The notes beneath the pieces were generated by a model that did no database searches, was not told where the DNA came from, and saw nothing but the letters and a program-made list of their open reading frames with translations. DNA of 64,000 nt from Caulobacter endophyticus (GTDB taxonomy: Bacteria > Pseudomonadota > Alphaproteobacteria > Caulobacterales > Caulobacteraceae): contig NZ_JARQWV010000027.1 in NCBI RefSeq assembly GCF_029543245.1, forward strand, positions 1-64,000, in the 5' to 3' direction. The position numbers and the translations under genes were made by a program. Positions 51,816 to 60,853 of this stretch are shown here, piece after piece. Position 1 is the stretch's first letter; each line of letters begins with the position of its first letter.

Positions 51816-52990
51816 TCGTCTTCCAGAGCCGTAGACTCAATGGGGGTCAGGCCGGCCTCGCTGACGCGAACGCCCAACGCCCGACCCTTGAGATGGTCGA
51901 ACAGCGACTCGTCCGTGCCGGTGAGGAAGGCCTGGAGCTTGAGCGCCGTGAGTTCGTCGGCCAGAGCGGCTCGCCGGGTGAGGTCGAGATGCGCGGCGAC
52001 TTCGTCGAGCAACACTATAGGATTCGGCGCGGATTCCGCACGCGAAAGTCTCGCCGCCTGGGCCAAAACCAGGTTCAAAATCAGCGCTTTTTGCTCGCCG
52101 GTGGAGCATTCCGAGGCCGGACGGTCCTTGTCGACGTGGAACACCGCCAGATCGCCCCGGTGCGGGCCTGTCAAGGCCCTGCCCGCGGCGCCGTCGCGCG
52201 GCCGCGCGGCGGCCAGCGCCTGGGCCAGCTGAAGCTCGATTTCGGCGGCCGGCGTCCCATCCAGGGCCATCAGTTCCCAGGCCCCGGTCAGGGTCAGGCG
52301 GGCCTGCGGAAACGGCCGGTCGCCGCGGCCGTCGATCTCGGCCTGCAGGGCGATGAGCGTGCGGGCCCGAGCCTGCGCCATCAGCGCCCCGGCGGCCGCC
52401 AGGCGGGCCTCCAGCACGGTCAGCCAAGCCGGATCGGCCGGTGCCCCCCCGTCGGCGGCGTCGGACAGCAGGCGCATGCGCTCGCGCTGGGCCTTGTCAT
52501 AGGCGTTGGCGTGGCTGGCGTGGGCCGGCTCGGCGGCGAACACCAGCCGGTCGAAGAACTTGCGCCGCTCCGAGGCGGCCTCGAGGAACAGGCGGTCCTG
52601 GGCGGGGGTCAGCCACATGGGCCGCACGTGGTCGGCCAGGCGGCCCGGGGCGACGGTCTCGCCCTCGATGCGGACGATGCGGCGCGAGGCCCCGGCCAAT
52701 TCGGTGCCCGTGCCGACCTTCAGCGCCTCGCCGTCGGCCTGTTCGATCTCGGCGGCCACGGCCCAGGCCCGACCGACGGCCTCGCCCGGCAGGCGGCGGC
52801 CCACCTCGGCCAGGCTCGATCCCCTAAGGCCCTTGCCCGGCGACAGCAGGCTGACGGCTTCCAGCAGGTTGGTCTTGCCCGAGCCGTTGGGCCCGAACAG
52901 GTAGACGCTGCGCCCGCCGGTCGAAAGATCGGCGCGCTCGTAGGATCGGAAGTCGGTGAGCCGCAGGCGGGCGATGGTGGCGGACGCCAT
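51812..52990 (-). CDS. recF: DNA replication and repair protein RecF
   Basis: A 392-residue SMC-like ATPase that loads RecA at ssDNA gaps. Walker A FGPNGSGKTNLLEAVSLL (about 30-47), the ABC signature region STGEQKALILNLVLAQ and Walker B IVLLDEVAAHLD are present. Start ATG 52990 (MASATIARLRLTDF) was chosen because RecF proteins begin just before L-x-L-x-x-F-R-S-Y. It is upstream of, and overlaps, gyrB. Confidence 0.95.
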
Positions 52991-53044
52991 GGGCGTCTCT
53001 GTAAGCCACGTCGCGGGCGGCGTCACGCCTTGGCTGGACCGGTG

Positions 53045-53197
53045 TCAGCCCTGCCAGCGACGCCCCGCCCCGGCGTGGGCCAGGAGGCGCGGAGCGCTGC
53101 GCAGGCCGTGCATCAGATGCGGCCCGGCCAGCAGCACCATGGCCCAGGCCCCGGCGCTGACCAGCACGACGGCGATACGATCCCAGGCCAGGCGCAT
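53045..53197 (-). CDS. Small single-pass membrane protein
   Basis: A 50-residue frame: MRLAWDRIAVVLVSAGAWAM, then VLLAGPHLMHGLRSAPRLLA and a basic end. One transmembrane helix covers residues 7-24. GGAG lies 10 bp before the ATG. It sits upstream of recF on the same strand. No family is known to me; composition and ribosome site support it. Confidence 0.5.
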   Translation of the reverse strand: MRLAWDRIAVVLVSAGAWAMVLLAGPHLMHGLRSAPRLLAHAGAGRRWQG

Positions 53198-53297
53198 GGG
53201 TGTCTCCAGCAGAGAAAAGCGACACCGCCGCGCTACGCCCGGATATGGGCGGAAAAAAGAACCGCCCCCAGCAGAGAGACGCCCCGCCCTTACTTCC

Positions 53298-53430
53298 CGT
53301 CATTCCCGCCCTTGTGGCGGGAAACCCTGGTTCCGCTCGCACGTGAAGTGAAAGCGGCGCGCCGAGCACGCCGCCCCCTCCGCCCTTGCGGCTGACAGAG
53401 GGGTTCCCGCCACAAGGGCGGGAATGACGG
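53298..53430. repeat. Large inverted palindromic repeat
   Basis: The arms CGTCATTCCCGCCCTTGTGG and CCACAAGGGCGGGAATGACG are near-perfect inverse copies about 90 bp apart. A relative lies inside the island at 4490-4610. Confidence 0.8.
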
Positions 53431-53445
53431 GAGTATTTTGTGGAC

Positions 53446-53823
53446 CTATTCCCCCAGCCGGTAGGCGCACAGCTTGTTGCCGTCGAGGTCGCGGAAATAG
53501 GCGAAGTAGGCCTTGGGCATGCGCTCGCCCGGCGCGCCCTCGCAGGCCCCGCCCAGTTCGATGGCCTTGGCGTGGAAGGCGTCGACCTCCTCACGGGTTT
53601 CGAAGTCGAAGCCGCCCATCATGCCGTTGCCGATGCAGGCCGGATTGCCGTCATAGGGGCCCAGCACCCCGAACATGCCCACGCCCTTGCCGCGATAGAG
53701 CCGTCCGCCGGACGGATGCTCGAACAGGGGCTTCATGCCGATCGAGCCCAGCAGGGCGTCGTAGAAGGCCTTGGCCTCCTCCAGCCGGTTCGAACCGACG
53801 GTCATGTAGCTGATCTTGGCCAT
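53446..53823 (-). CDS. VOC-family (glyoxalase/bleomycin-resistance fold) protein
   Basis: A 125-residue single-domain VOC protein. MAKISYMTVGSNRLEEAKAF, YDALLGSIGMKPL, GGFDFETREEVDAFHAKAIE and FAYFRDLDGNKLCAYRL give the beta-alpha-beta-beta-beta repeats and the usual C-terminal metal-site D-G-N-K. GGGAGGC lies upstream of ATG 53823. Substrate unknown; many such proteins are annotated as glyoxalase-like without proof. Confidence 0.88.
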   Translation of the reverse strand: MAKISYMTVGSNRLEEAKAFYDALLGSIGMKPLFEHPSGGRLYRGKGVGMFGVLGPYDGNPACIGNGMMGGFDFETREEVDAFHAKAIELGGACEGAPGERMPKAYFAYFRDLDGNKLCAYRLGE

Positions 53824-53931
53824 GGCGGCGCCTCCCGTTTTCTTATGAAACGGACGTTGGCATGAGCCAGCGGCGAGGGGCAAGAGCCGTCGGGTGGCGA
53901 CGCGCCTTCAACAGCGCTCGCCTCAAGAGTT

Positions 53932-54049
53932 CCGCCTCCCTCGCCCTTGTGGCGAGGGCCCATGGCGGCCGCTGCTCAGACGGCGCCCGAGCTCGAAAGG
54001 TCTGAGCAGGCTGAACGATGGATCCTCGCCACAGGGGCGAGGAAGGCGA
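53932..54049. repeat. Dispersed 118-bp intergenic repeat, copy 2
   Basis: Related over its full length to 2017-2134; both start CCGCCTCCCTCGCCCTTGTGG and end AGGAAGGCGA. Confidence 0.75.
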
Positions 54050-54089
54050 TTGTGGGGGCGGTGACCCAGAGGTCAGGAGCACGAATCCC

Positions 54090-54452
54090 CTACCCGAAAT
54101 ACCCCCGCGCGACCTCCACCTCGGTCAGGCGCCAGACGCCCGCCGCGCCCAGCAGCACGCGGCGCATCTCGACCTCGAACACCTCGCGGGCCACAGCGCG
54201 ATCGACCAGCTCGCGCACCGGAACCTCGAACGGCGCATCGACGGCGATCGCCCGGTGCACGGCGGAGTTCATGGCCGCCAGGTCGACCGCCCCCTCCAGC
54301 GAGGCGAAGGCGCTGGCGACCGTCTCCGAGCGCTCGAACCAGGTCGCGCAGTCCGAAAAGTCGATCGCCGCCCACAGGGTCAGCATCCGCTCGAAGAGGT
54401 CGTCGAAGCGGTCCTCGCGCAGCAGGCCGGCGGGACCGCCCCGCGAACTCAC
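54090..54452 (-). CDS. Small hypothetical protein coupled to S9 peptidase
   Basis: A 120-residue helical protein starting GTG 54452, which overlaps the peptidase stop (GTGA). Sequence includes DDLFERMLTLWAAIDFSDCA, LEGAVDLAAMNSAVHRAIAV and REVFEVEMRRVLLGAAGVWR. No recognised domain. Tight coupling suggests co-expression, not a shared function. Confidence 0.65.
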   Translation of the reverse strand: MSSRGGPAGLLREDRFDDLFERMLTLWAAIDFSDCATWFERSETVASAFASLEGAVDLAAMNSAVHRAIAVDAPFEVPVRELVDRAVAREVFEVEMRRVLLGAAGVWRLTEVEVARGYFG

Positions 54453-56395
54453 TGAGCCGCGCCGGTCCCCAGCACCTTCTGCAGGAACTGGGTCTCGACC
54501 TCGCGGCGGCGGTCGTTGTTGATCTTCTTGGCGAAGCCGTGGCCCTCGTCCTTGAACTGGACGTACCAGGTCTCGACGCCCTTCTCGCGCAGCTTCTCGA
54601 CCACCTGGTCGGACTCCGACTTCGGGACCCGCGGGTCGTTCCAACCCTGCATGACCAGCATCGGCTTGGTGATCTTGCCAACGTTGTTCAGCGGCGAGAT
54701 CGTCTCGAAGGCCTTCAGCATCTTGGGGTCACGCTCGTCGCCATATTCGGCCCGGCGGAGATCCCGGCGATAGGCCTCGGTGTTCTGCAGGAACGAGACG
54801 AAGTTGCTGATGCCGTAGCGCTCGACCCCGCCGGCCAGGCGGTCGGAATAGTGGGTCATCACCGCCAGCGACATGTAGCCGCCGTAGGACTGGCCGTAGA
54901 CGACGACGCGGTTCGGATCGAGGTCCGGCTGCGTCTTGATCCAGTCCAGCAGCGCGCCGATGTCCTTGACCGAGTCCTCGCGCTTCTCGGCGTTGTCGAG
55001 ATTGAGGAACGTCTTGCCGTAGCCCGACGAGCCACGAACATTGGTGACGATCACCGCAGCCCCCAGCTCGGCCGTGGTGTGCTGATGGAACGGATTGAAC
55101 ACCGGTCGCGACTGGCCTTCCGGGCCGCCGTGGATGTCGATGATCACCGGCGCCTTCTGGCCCGCGGCCAGCTTGGGCTTGTAGACGAAGGCCGGGATCG
55201 AGCGCTTGTCGAACGACGGGAAGCGCACCAGCTCGGGGCTGACCAGCGCCTTGGCGTCCAGGCCGCCCAGTTCCGAAGCCGTCCAGCGGGTCACCTGACC
55301 GCTGGCCAGGTCAAAGCTCCAGGCGTCGCTGGCCGCCGTGGGCGTTGCCAGGCTGAAGCCGATCTTCGAGCCGTCCTCCGAGAAGGCGAGGTTTGAGACC
55401 ACGCCGCCCGGAAGCTGAGGCTGCGGCAGGGCGCGGCGGGTGCGGAAGTCCTGCACCACCAGCTTCGAATAGCCGTCCTCGTTGACCACATAGGCCAGGA
55501 CCCGGCCGTCCTTCGACAGCTTGAAGTCCTCGACGTCCCAAGGGCGCTCGCCCGAGACCAGATGCTTCTTGCCGGTCGCCAGGTCGAACTCGACCAGGCG
55601 CATGAAGTCCGAGCCCTCGTCCGACAGCATCAGCAGCGACTTGCCGTCCGGCGTGAACAGGCCGCCGTCATACGAGACCTTGCCCTTCACGGGGTTCAGC
55701 TCGGTGGTCTTGCCGGTGGCCACGTCCAGCAGCCAGCGCTTGCTCTCGCCGATCGAGAAATAGCGGCCCAGGAGCACGGTCTTGCCGTCGGGCGAGACGT
55801 CGATCGGCGAGACCTGGCCCTCGCCCTTGAAGATCACCTTGCGACCGTCGGGGGCCGAGGGATCGCGCATCACGACGTCGTAGTTGGCCGAGCCCTTGGT
55901 CGCGCGGCTCCAGACCAGCACCTTGCCGTCGCCCGACCAGGCCGGTGACTGGTTGCGGGTGCCCGCTTCGGTCAGCTGGACTTCCTTGCCAGAGGCGTCG
56001 CGCACGAACAGCTGGAACCACTCGTCACCGCCGGTGTCCTTGGAGAACAGGATGTCGCCGCCGGGCAGGGTGTGGACGCCGCTGACCGGCTCGTCGTGGA
56101 AGGTCAGCTGGCTGCGGTCGGCGCCCGGGGCGGCCACCTGGTGGATCTGGTTGGTGTTGCCGAAACGCGTGACGATCAGCATCGCGCCGCCCGGCGCCCA
56201 GTCCTGGAAGCTGGCGCTGCGGGCGTTCTGATAGCGCGCAAGGCTCGCCCGGATCGCCGGATCGGCTGTCGGCACGTTCTCGAGGATCTGGTTGCCGATC
56301 TCGCGACGCTCGACGGGGGCGGGGCCCTGAGCGAGGGCGAGGGTCGAGGTCGACAGCGCCAGGGCGGCGGTCAGGACAAGCAGTCGGGATTTCAC
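54449..56395 (-). CDS. S9-family prolyl oligopeptidase-like serine peptidase, exported
   Basis: A 648-residue exported peptidase. The signal is MKSRLLVLTAALALSTSTLALA, from GTG 56395 with GGAGGCG upstream. A WD/TolB-like beta-propeller (residues ~60-390) gates an alpha/beta hydrolase domain with Ser in VYGQSYGGYMSLAV, Asp in GWNDPRVPKSES and His in KDEGHGFAKK. The family removes peptides from short substrates in the periplasm. Length is typical of acylaminoacyl-peptidase-like members. Confidence 0.92.
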   Translation of the reverse strand: MKSRLLVLTAALALSTSTLALAQGPAPVERREIGNQILENVPTADPAIRASLARYQNARSASFQDWAPGGAMLIVTRFGNTNQIHQVAAPGADRSQLTFHDEPVSGVHTLPGGDILFSKDTGGDEWFQLFVRDASGKEVQLTEAGTRNQSPAWSGDGKVLVWSRATKGSANYDVVMRDPSAPDGRKVIFKGEGQVSPIDVSPDGKTVLLGRYFSIGESKRWLLDVATGKTTELNPVKGKVSYDGGLFTPDGKSLLMLSDEGSDFMRLVEFDLATGKKHLVSGERPWDVEDFKLSKDGRVLAYVVNEDGYSKLVVQDFRTRRALPQPQLPGGVVSNLAFSEDGSKIGFSLATPTAASDAWSFDLASGQVTRWTASELGGLDAKALVSPELVRFPSFDKRSIPAFVYKPKLAAGQKAPVIIDIHGGPEGQSRPVFNPFHQHTTAELGAAVIVTNVRGSSGYGKTFLNLDNAEKREDSVKDIGALLDWIKTQPDLDPNRVVVYGQSYGGYMSLAVMTHYSDRLAGGVERYGISNFVSFLQNTEAYRRDLRRAEYGDERDPKMLKAFETISPLNNVGKITKPMLVMQGWNDPRVPKSESDQVVEKLREKGVETWYVQFKDEGHGFAKKINNDRRREVETQFLQKVLGTGAAQ

Positions 56396-56427
56396 GAGGG
56401 CGCCTCCGGGAACCGCCCCCTCCACCG

Positions 56428-56522
56428 TTCATCCCCGCGAAGGCGGGGATCCAAGCCGAGGCTAGGAGGGGCGCGGCGCCAGGAGGCTCAAGTCAGCTTG
56501 GGTCCCCGCCTTCGCGGGGACA
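56428..56522. repeat. Inverted repeat pair upstream of the S9 gene
   Basis: ATCCCCGCGAAGGCGGGGAT and GTCCCCGCCTTCGCGGGGAC, each able to form a hairpin and inverted relative to one another. They may end dnaN transcription. Confidence 0.7.
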
Positions 56523-56540
56523 GTCGGAAAATATGCGGAC

Positions 56541-57659
56541 TTAAACCCGCAGCGGCATCAGCACGTACTTCACGCCCGGATCGGTCGGGTCGACCACCAG
56601 GGTGGGCGACGCCGGGTCGGCGAAGCGGAACTCGGCCTGCGGGCCGCCGATCTGGCCGCAGACGTCGAGCAGGTAGCGGGCGTTGAAGCCGATTTCGAAG
56701 GGCTCGCCGTCGTAGTCGACCTCGACCTCTTCCACGGCCTGGCCGGCTTCCATGTTGCGGACGGTCAGGGTGATGCGGCCCGGCTCAATGGCCAGCTTCA
56801 CCGAGCGGCTCTTCTCGGCCGAGATGGTGGCCACGCGGTCGACGGCCTTGGCGAACAGGTCGTTGTCCAGCGTCAGGATCTTGGCGTTGTCCTTGGGGAT
56901 CACGCGCATGTAGTCGGGGAACGAGCCGTCGATGACCTTGGAGGTCAGGGCGGCGCGGCCGAACTCGAAGCGGACCTTCTGGGGCGAGACCTGCAGGTCG
57001 ATCGACTCGCCGGCGTCTTCCAGCAGGCGACGGGCCTCGGCGATGGTCTTGCGCGGCACGATCACGCCCGGCAGGCCGGCCGAGCCTTCCGGCGCCGGCA
57101 TCTCGGCCAGGGCCAGGCGGTGGCCGTCGGTGGCCACGGCGCGCAGCTTGGTCTCGCCGCCCTCGTTGACCGTGTGCAGGTAGAGGCCGTTCAGATAGTA
57201 GCGGGTCTCTTCGGTCGAGATGGCGAAGCGCGTCTTGTCGATCAGGCGCATCAGCTCGTTGACGTCGACGGCGATGCGGCCCGACAGGCCCTCGTTGCTC
57301 ATGACCGGGAAGTCGCCGGCCGGCAGCACCGGCAGGTTGAAGCGCGAGCGGCCGGTCTGAATCACCAGGCGCGGGTCATCGCCCGAGAAGTTCAGGGACA
57401 CGTCCGAACCGTCCGGCAGCTTGCGGACGATCTCGTACAAGGTGTGGGCCGGGGCGGTGATCTGGCCGGGCACGTCGATCTGGGCCAGGCCCTCGTCGAT
57501 GATCTCCATGTCCAGATCGGTGGCCGAGAACGAGAGGGTGTCGCGATCCGCCGACAGCAGGATGTTGGACAGGATCGGGATGGTGTTGCGGCGTTCGACG
57601 ACGCTCTGCACGTGACCCAGCGCCTTCAGCAGCGCCGCCCGCTCGATGGTAAGCTTCAT
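56541..57659 (-). CDS. dnaN: DNA polymerase III beta subunit (sliding clamp)
   Basis: A 372-residue clamp that tethers the replicative polymerase to DNA. The start MKLTIERAALLKALGHVQSV is canonical; VVERRNTIPILSNILL, LRAVATDGHRLALAEMP and the C-terminal VKYVLMPLRV (clamp end) confirm it. Three domains of about 120 residues. The upstream extension to 57731 is non-coding in character. Confidence 0.97.
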   Translation of the reverse strand: MKLTIERAALLKALGHVQSVVERRNTIPILSNILLSADRDTLSFSATDLDMEIIDEGLAQIDVPGQITAPAHTLYEIVRKLPDGSDVSLNFSGDDPRLVIQTGRSRFNLPVLPAGDFPVMSNEGLSGRIAVDVNELMRLIDKTRFAISTEETRYYLNGLYLHTVNEGGETKLRAVATDGHRLALAEMPAPEGSAGLPGVIVPRKTIAEARRLLEDAGESIDLQVSPQKVRFEFGRAALTSKVIDGSFPDYMRVIPKDNAKILTLDNDLFAKAVDRVATISAEKSRSVKLAIEPGRITLTVRNMEAGQAVEEVEVDYDGEPFEIGFNARYLLDVCGQIGGPQAEFRFADPASPTLVVDPTDPGVKYVLMPLRV

Positions 57660-57846
57660 TTCTCGGTCCAAGCTGGACACGGGGCCTGGTCGATCAAGAG
57701 AATCCCCCTCGCGCAACGGCCCCGTCGTCAATGGACCACGGACATTACCGTAATCGGGCCGACAGGGAAGAGCCCTGCGCGCCCTTTTGGCGCATCCGGC
57801 GGTGGGCGAATCCCGTTCGCAACCCTTGCAGGGTCAAGTCAATTTC

Positions 57847-57871
57847 TTATATTGATAATCAGTCGCAACAA
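57847..57871. promoter_or_regulatory. Possible Fur-type box before DUF2061 gene
   Basis: TATTGATAATCAGTCGCAA contains GATAAT with flanking bases similar to Caulobacter Fur sites as I remember them. It lies 12-36 bp before the ATG. The match is partial. Confidence 0.35.
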
Positions 57872-57882
57872 GAGATCGCGCC

Positions 57883-58062
57883 ATGCGCCTCGCCATCAAG
57901 ACCGCCACCTACGCCACCATGCACCTGACGGTGGCCATCGCCGTCGCCTACGCCCTGACCCGCGACTGGCGCGTGGCCCTGGCCGTGGGCATCGTCGAAC
58001 CGATGGTCCAGACGGTGGCGTTCAACCTGCATGAGCGGGTGTGGAGCAAGGTGAAGGCTTAG
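57883..58062 (+). CDS. DUF2061 small membrane protein
   Basis: A 59-residue protein, MRLAIKTATYATMHLTVAIA, then VAYALTRDWRVALAVGIVEP and VQTVAFNLHERVWSKVK. This is the DUF2061 pattern: two short transmembrane helices and a conserved HERVW near the end. Role unknown in the family. The preceding AT-rich stretch may carry a Fur box, suggesting iron control. Confidence 0.82.
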   Translation: MRLAIKTATYATMHLTVAIAVAYALTRDWRVALAVGIVEPMVQTVAFNLHERVWSKVKA

Positions 58063-58065
58063 AGC

Positions 58066-58231
58066 CTCCCCTCTCCCCTTGCGGGAGAGGGTGGCCCGCG
58101 AAGCGGGTCGGGTGAGGGGTCGCACCATAGAAAACGCCGCGAAGGCCGTTCAGCCCCCGCGGCGTTTCATGTCTGAGAGACCCCTCATCCGTCGGCTTTC
58201 GCCGACACCTTCTCCCGCAAGGGGAGAAGGA
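58066..58231. repeat. Palindromic intergenic repeats between DUF2061 and grpE
   Basis: CCTCTCCCCTTGCGGGAGAGG, then a reversed GGTGAGGGG block, then CACCTTCTCCCGCAAGGGGAGAAGG. Same family as 105-157. Probably acts as a terminator between convergent genes. Confidence 0.7.
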
Positions 58232-58240
58232 TCAGGAGGC

Positions 58241-58861
58241 TCAAGCCTTGGTGTCGAACGCCGTCCCGCCGGCGTCTTCGCCGGAGGCCGCGTACGGGTT
58301 GGCCGCGGCGGCGGCCGGTTCGGCCGGGGCCGGGCCGGTGGAGCCCTTGGCGGCGACGGCGACCATGGCCGGGCGCACGAGGCGGCCCAGCAGTTCGTAG
58401 CCAACCTGCAGCACGGCGACGACGCCGCCGGCGGCGACTTCGTCCGAGGGCTGCTCCATCACCGCCTGATGCAGGTGGGGGTCGAACTTCTCGCCCTTGG
58501 TCGGGTCGACCTTCTTGAGGCCGTTGCGCTCGAAGGCCGCCTGCAGTTCCTTCTCGGTCATCTCGACGCCGACGATGAAGTTCTTCACCGCCGCATCCTG
58601 CGAATCGCGCGGGCTGGCCGCGGTGGCGCGCGACAGGTTGTCGGCCGCGCCCAGCAAGTCGCGGGCGAACTTCTGGATGGCGTAGGCGCGGGCGTCGTTC
58701 ATCTCGCGCTCGGCGCGGCGCTTGACGTTCTCGGCCTCGGCCGCATAGCGCAGGGCCTGGTCCTTCATCGCGGCGATCTCGGCCTTCAGGGCCTCGATTT
58801 CCTGGGTCAGGTCCTCGGCTTCGAAAGCGACGTCTTCGGCCGGCGTTTGCTCGTCGGTCAT
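58241..58861 (-). CDS. grpE: Nucleotide exchange factor GrpE
   Basis: A 206-residue cochaperone that releases ADP from DnaK. A long N-terminal coiled coil (ALKAEIAAMKDQALRYAAEAEN) is followed by RAEREMNDARAYAIQKFARD, LLGAADNLSRA and the beta-wing GEKFDPHLHQAVMEQPSDEV, with VLQVGYELLGRLVRPAMVAV at the end. An Ala/Pro-rich tail follows. GAGGA before ATG 58861. It is downstream of hrcA in one operon. Confidence 0.96.
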   Translation of the reverse strand: MTDEQTPAEDVAFEAEDLTQEIEALKAEIAAMKDQALRYAAEAENVKRRAEREMNDARAYAIQKFARDLLGAADNLSRATAASPRDSQDAAVKNFIVGVEMTEKELQAAFERNGLKKVDPTKGEKFDPHLHQAVMEQPSDEVAAGGVVAVLQVGYELLGRLVRPAMVAVAAKGSTGPAPAEPAAAAANPYAASGEDAGGTAFDTKA

Positions 58862-58874
58862 ATCCAAACAGTCC

Positions 58875-59951
58875 TCATCCATCGATCATCCGGCCGAGCA
58901 CGCGGGCGGTATAGTCCACCAGCGGGATCACCCGGGCATAGTTCAAACGCGTGGGCCCGATCACGCCGATCGCGCCCAGCACCTTCTGTCGCCCCGTCAT
59001 ATAGGGCGCCGCGATCACGGAGGAACCCGAAAGCGAAAAGAGTCGCGTCTCGGCCCCGATGAAGATGCGCACGCCCTCGGCGTCGCGCACGTCGTCGAGC
59101 AGGCCGATCAGCTGGCCCTTCTGCTCCAGGTCGTCGAACAGCTGGCGCACCCGCTCCAGGTCCTCGCGGGCCGAGGCGTCGGCCAGCAGGTTGGCGCGGC
59201 CGCGCACGATCAGGGCCCGCTCGGCCCCCTCCCCGCCGCCCCAGGCGGCCAGGCCGTCCTCCACCAGGCGCGCGGCGGTCTCGTCCAGCTGCCGGCGGGC
59301 GGTCTCCAGCTCGGTGCGGATCTCGTCCTTGGCCTCGGTCAGGGTGCGGCCGCGCAGGCGGGCGTTGAGGAAGTTCGAGGCCTCCTGGAAGGCCGAGGGC
59401 GTCAGTCCCGCCCCGCCGCGCATCAGCCGGTTCTCGACCGTGCCGTCCTCGAAGACCATCACCGCCAGGGTCTGGCCGCCGCCCAGCGCCACGAACTCCA
59501 CGTGCTTGACACCGCCCTCACGGACGGGCGTGACGACGATGCCGGCCCCGCCGGCCAGGCCCGACAGTATGGCCGAGGCCTCGCTCAGCGCCTCTTCGAA
59601 GGTGCGGCCCTTGGCATAGAGGCGGCTTTCGATCTCGCGCCGCTCGTCCTCGCCGACGTCGCCGACCTCCAGAAAGCCGTCGACGAACATCCTAAGGCCC
59701 GCGTGCGTGGGCATCCGCCCGGCGCTGGTGTGCGGGGCGTCCAGCAGCCCAAGCTGCGCCAGGTCCTGCATGGTGTTGCGGATCGAGGCCGGCGACAGCT
59801 GCACGCCGCCCTTCGAGAGGGTGCGCGAACCTACCGGCTCGCCGGTCTCCAGATAGCCCTCGACCACCCGGCGGAAGATGTCGCGGGCGCGGGCGTCCAG
59901 CTCGGTCAGGCCGGGCGTCCGAGCGATCGGTCCCGGAAAAAGCTGCGTCAT
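58875..59951 (-). CDS. hrcA: Heat-inducible transcription repressor HrcA
   Basis: A 358-residue repressor that binds CIRCE sites upstream of groESL and depends on GroEL. The N-terminal winged helix is LTELDARARDIFRRVVEGYL, ETGEPVGSRTLSK, LSPASIRNTMQDLAQLGLL, DAPHTSAGRMPTHAGLRMFV, all conserved. The C-terminal GAF-like part ends IGVIGPTRLNYARVIPLVDY. Start ATG 59951. It is divergent from rph, 138 bp away. I see no CIRCE inverted repeat in that gap, so it may not autoregulate here. Confidence 0.96.
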   Translation of the reverse strand: MTQLFPGPIARTPGLTELDARARDIFRRVVEGYLETGEPVGSRTLSKGGVQLSPASIRNTMQDLAQLGLLDAPHTSAGRMPTHAGLRMFVDGFLEVGDVGEDERREIESRLYAKGRTFEEALSEASAILSGLAGGAGIVVTPVREGGVKHVEFVALGGGQTLAVMVFEDGTVENRLMRGGAGLTPSAFQEASNFLNARLRGRTLTEAKDEIRTELETARRQLDETAARLVEDGLAAWGGGEGAERALIVRGRANLLADASAREDLERVRQLFDDLEQKGQLIGLLDDVRDAEGVRIFIGAETRLFSLSGSSVIAAPYMTGRQKVLGAIGVIGPTRLNYARVIPLVDYTARVLGRMIDG

Positions 59952-60089
59952 GGCCCTTCGAGATAGGAACGGATGTCGAAAAAATCGAGCGGGGACTTGG
60001 AGGTTCCCGTCCGGGGGAGGATAAGCGGCGCCTTCAGATACGACCAGACCCTTCGGCTCCCCTGGAGCCTTAAAGACCGGAGTTTGCCC

Positions 60090-60806
60090 ATGCGTCCGTC
60101 CGAACGCGCCCCCGACCAGCTTCGCGCCGTCACGCTGGAGACCGGCGTCAACCGCTACGCCGAAGGCTCGTGCCTGATCGGTTTCGGCCACACCAAGGTG
60201 CTGGTCACCGCCACGGTCGAGGAGAACGTCCCGGGCTGGATGCGCAACAAGGGCGCCGGCTGGGTCACCGCCGAATACGGCATGCTGCCCCGCGCCACCC
60301 ACACCCGCGGCCGCCGTGAAGCCGCCACCGGCAAGCAGACCGGCCGCACCCAGGAGATCCAGCGCCTGATCGGCCGCTCCCTGCGCGCCGTCGTCGACCT
60401 CAAGGCCCTGGGCGAGCGCCAGATCAGCCTCGACTGCGACGTCATCCAGGCCGACGGCGGCACCCGCACGGCCGCCATCACCGGCGCCTGGGTCGCCCTG
60501 CGCCTGGCCACCAACTACCTGCTGGAAGAGGGCGTGCTGAAGGCCGACCCGATCCTGGGCCAGGTGGCCGCCGTCTCCTGCGGCGTGTTCAAGGACACGC
60601 CCGTGCTCGACCTCGACTACGAGGAAGACTCCAACGCCGAGGCCGACGGCAACTTCGTGCTGACCGGCGGCGGCGACATCGTCGAGATCCAGGCCACCGG
60701 CGAGAAGCGCGGCTTCACCCGCGGCGAGTTCGACACCCTGTTCGGCCTGGCCGAAAAGGGCATCGGCGAACTGTTCGCCTTCCAGCGCGCCGCGATCGGC
60801 AAGTAA
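60090..60806 (+). CDS. rph: Ribonuclease PH
   Basis: A 238-residue phosphorolytic 3'-5' exoribonuclease that trims tRNA 3' ends using phosphate. Motifs are MRPSERAPDQLRAVTLETGV, GFGHTKVLVTATVEENVPGW, PRATHTRGRREAATGKQTGR (RNA-binding arginines) and CDVIQADGGTRTAAITGAWV. Start ATG 60090; the frame runs open further upstream without a better start. Length is normal. Confidence 0.97.
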   Translation: MRPSERAPDQLRAVTLETGVNRYAEGSCLIGFGHTKVLVTATVEENVPGWMRNKGAGWVTAEYGMLPRATHTRGRREAATGKQTGRTQEIQRLIGRSLRAVVDLKALGERQISLDCDVIQADGGTRTAAITGAWVALRLATNYLLEEGVLKADPILGQVAAVSCGVFKDTPVLDLDYEEDSNAEADGNFVLTGGGDIVEIQATGEKRGFTRGEFDTLFGLAEKGIGELFAFQRAAIGK

Positions 60807-60815
60807 CGACGAGAG

Positions 60816-60844
60816 AGCATCGGGCGGCCTGGCCGTCCGATGCT
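60816..60844. terminator. Bidirectional terminator-like hairpin between convergent genes
   Basis: AGCATCGG and CCGATGCT form an 8-bp stem, with an inner GCGGCC/GGCCG pairing. It lies 10 bp from each stop codon. No long T-run. Confidence 0.65.
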
Positions 60845-60853
60845 GTCCGGCTT

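Noticed and set aside
59952..60089. CIRCE operator upstream of hrcA
   Set aside because: No TTAGCACTC/GAGTGCTAA inverted repeat could be found in the hrcA-rph gap.
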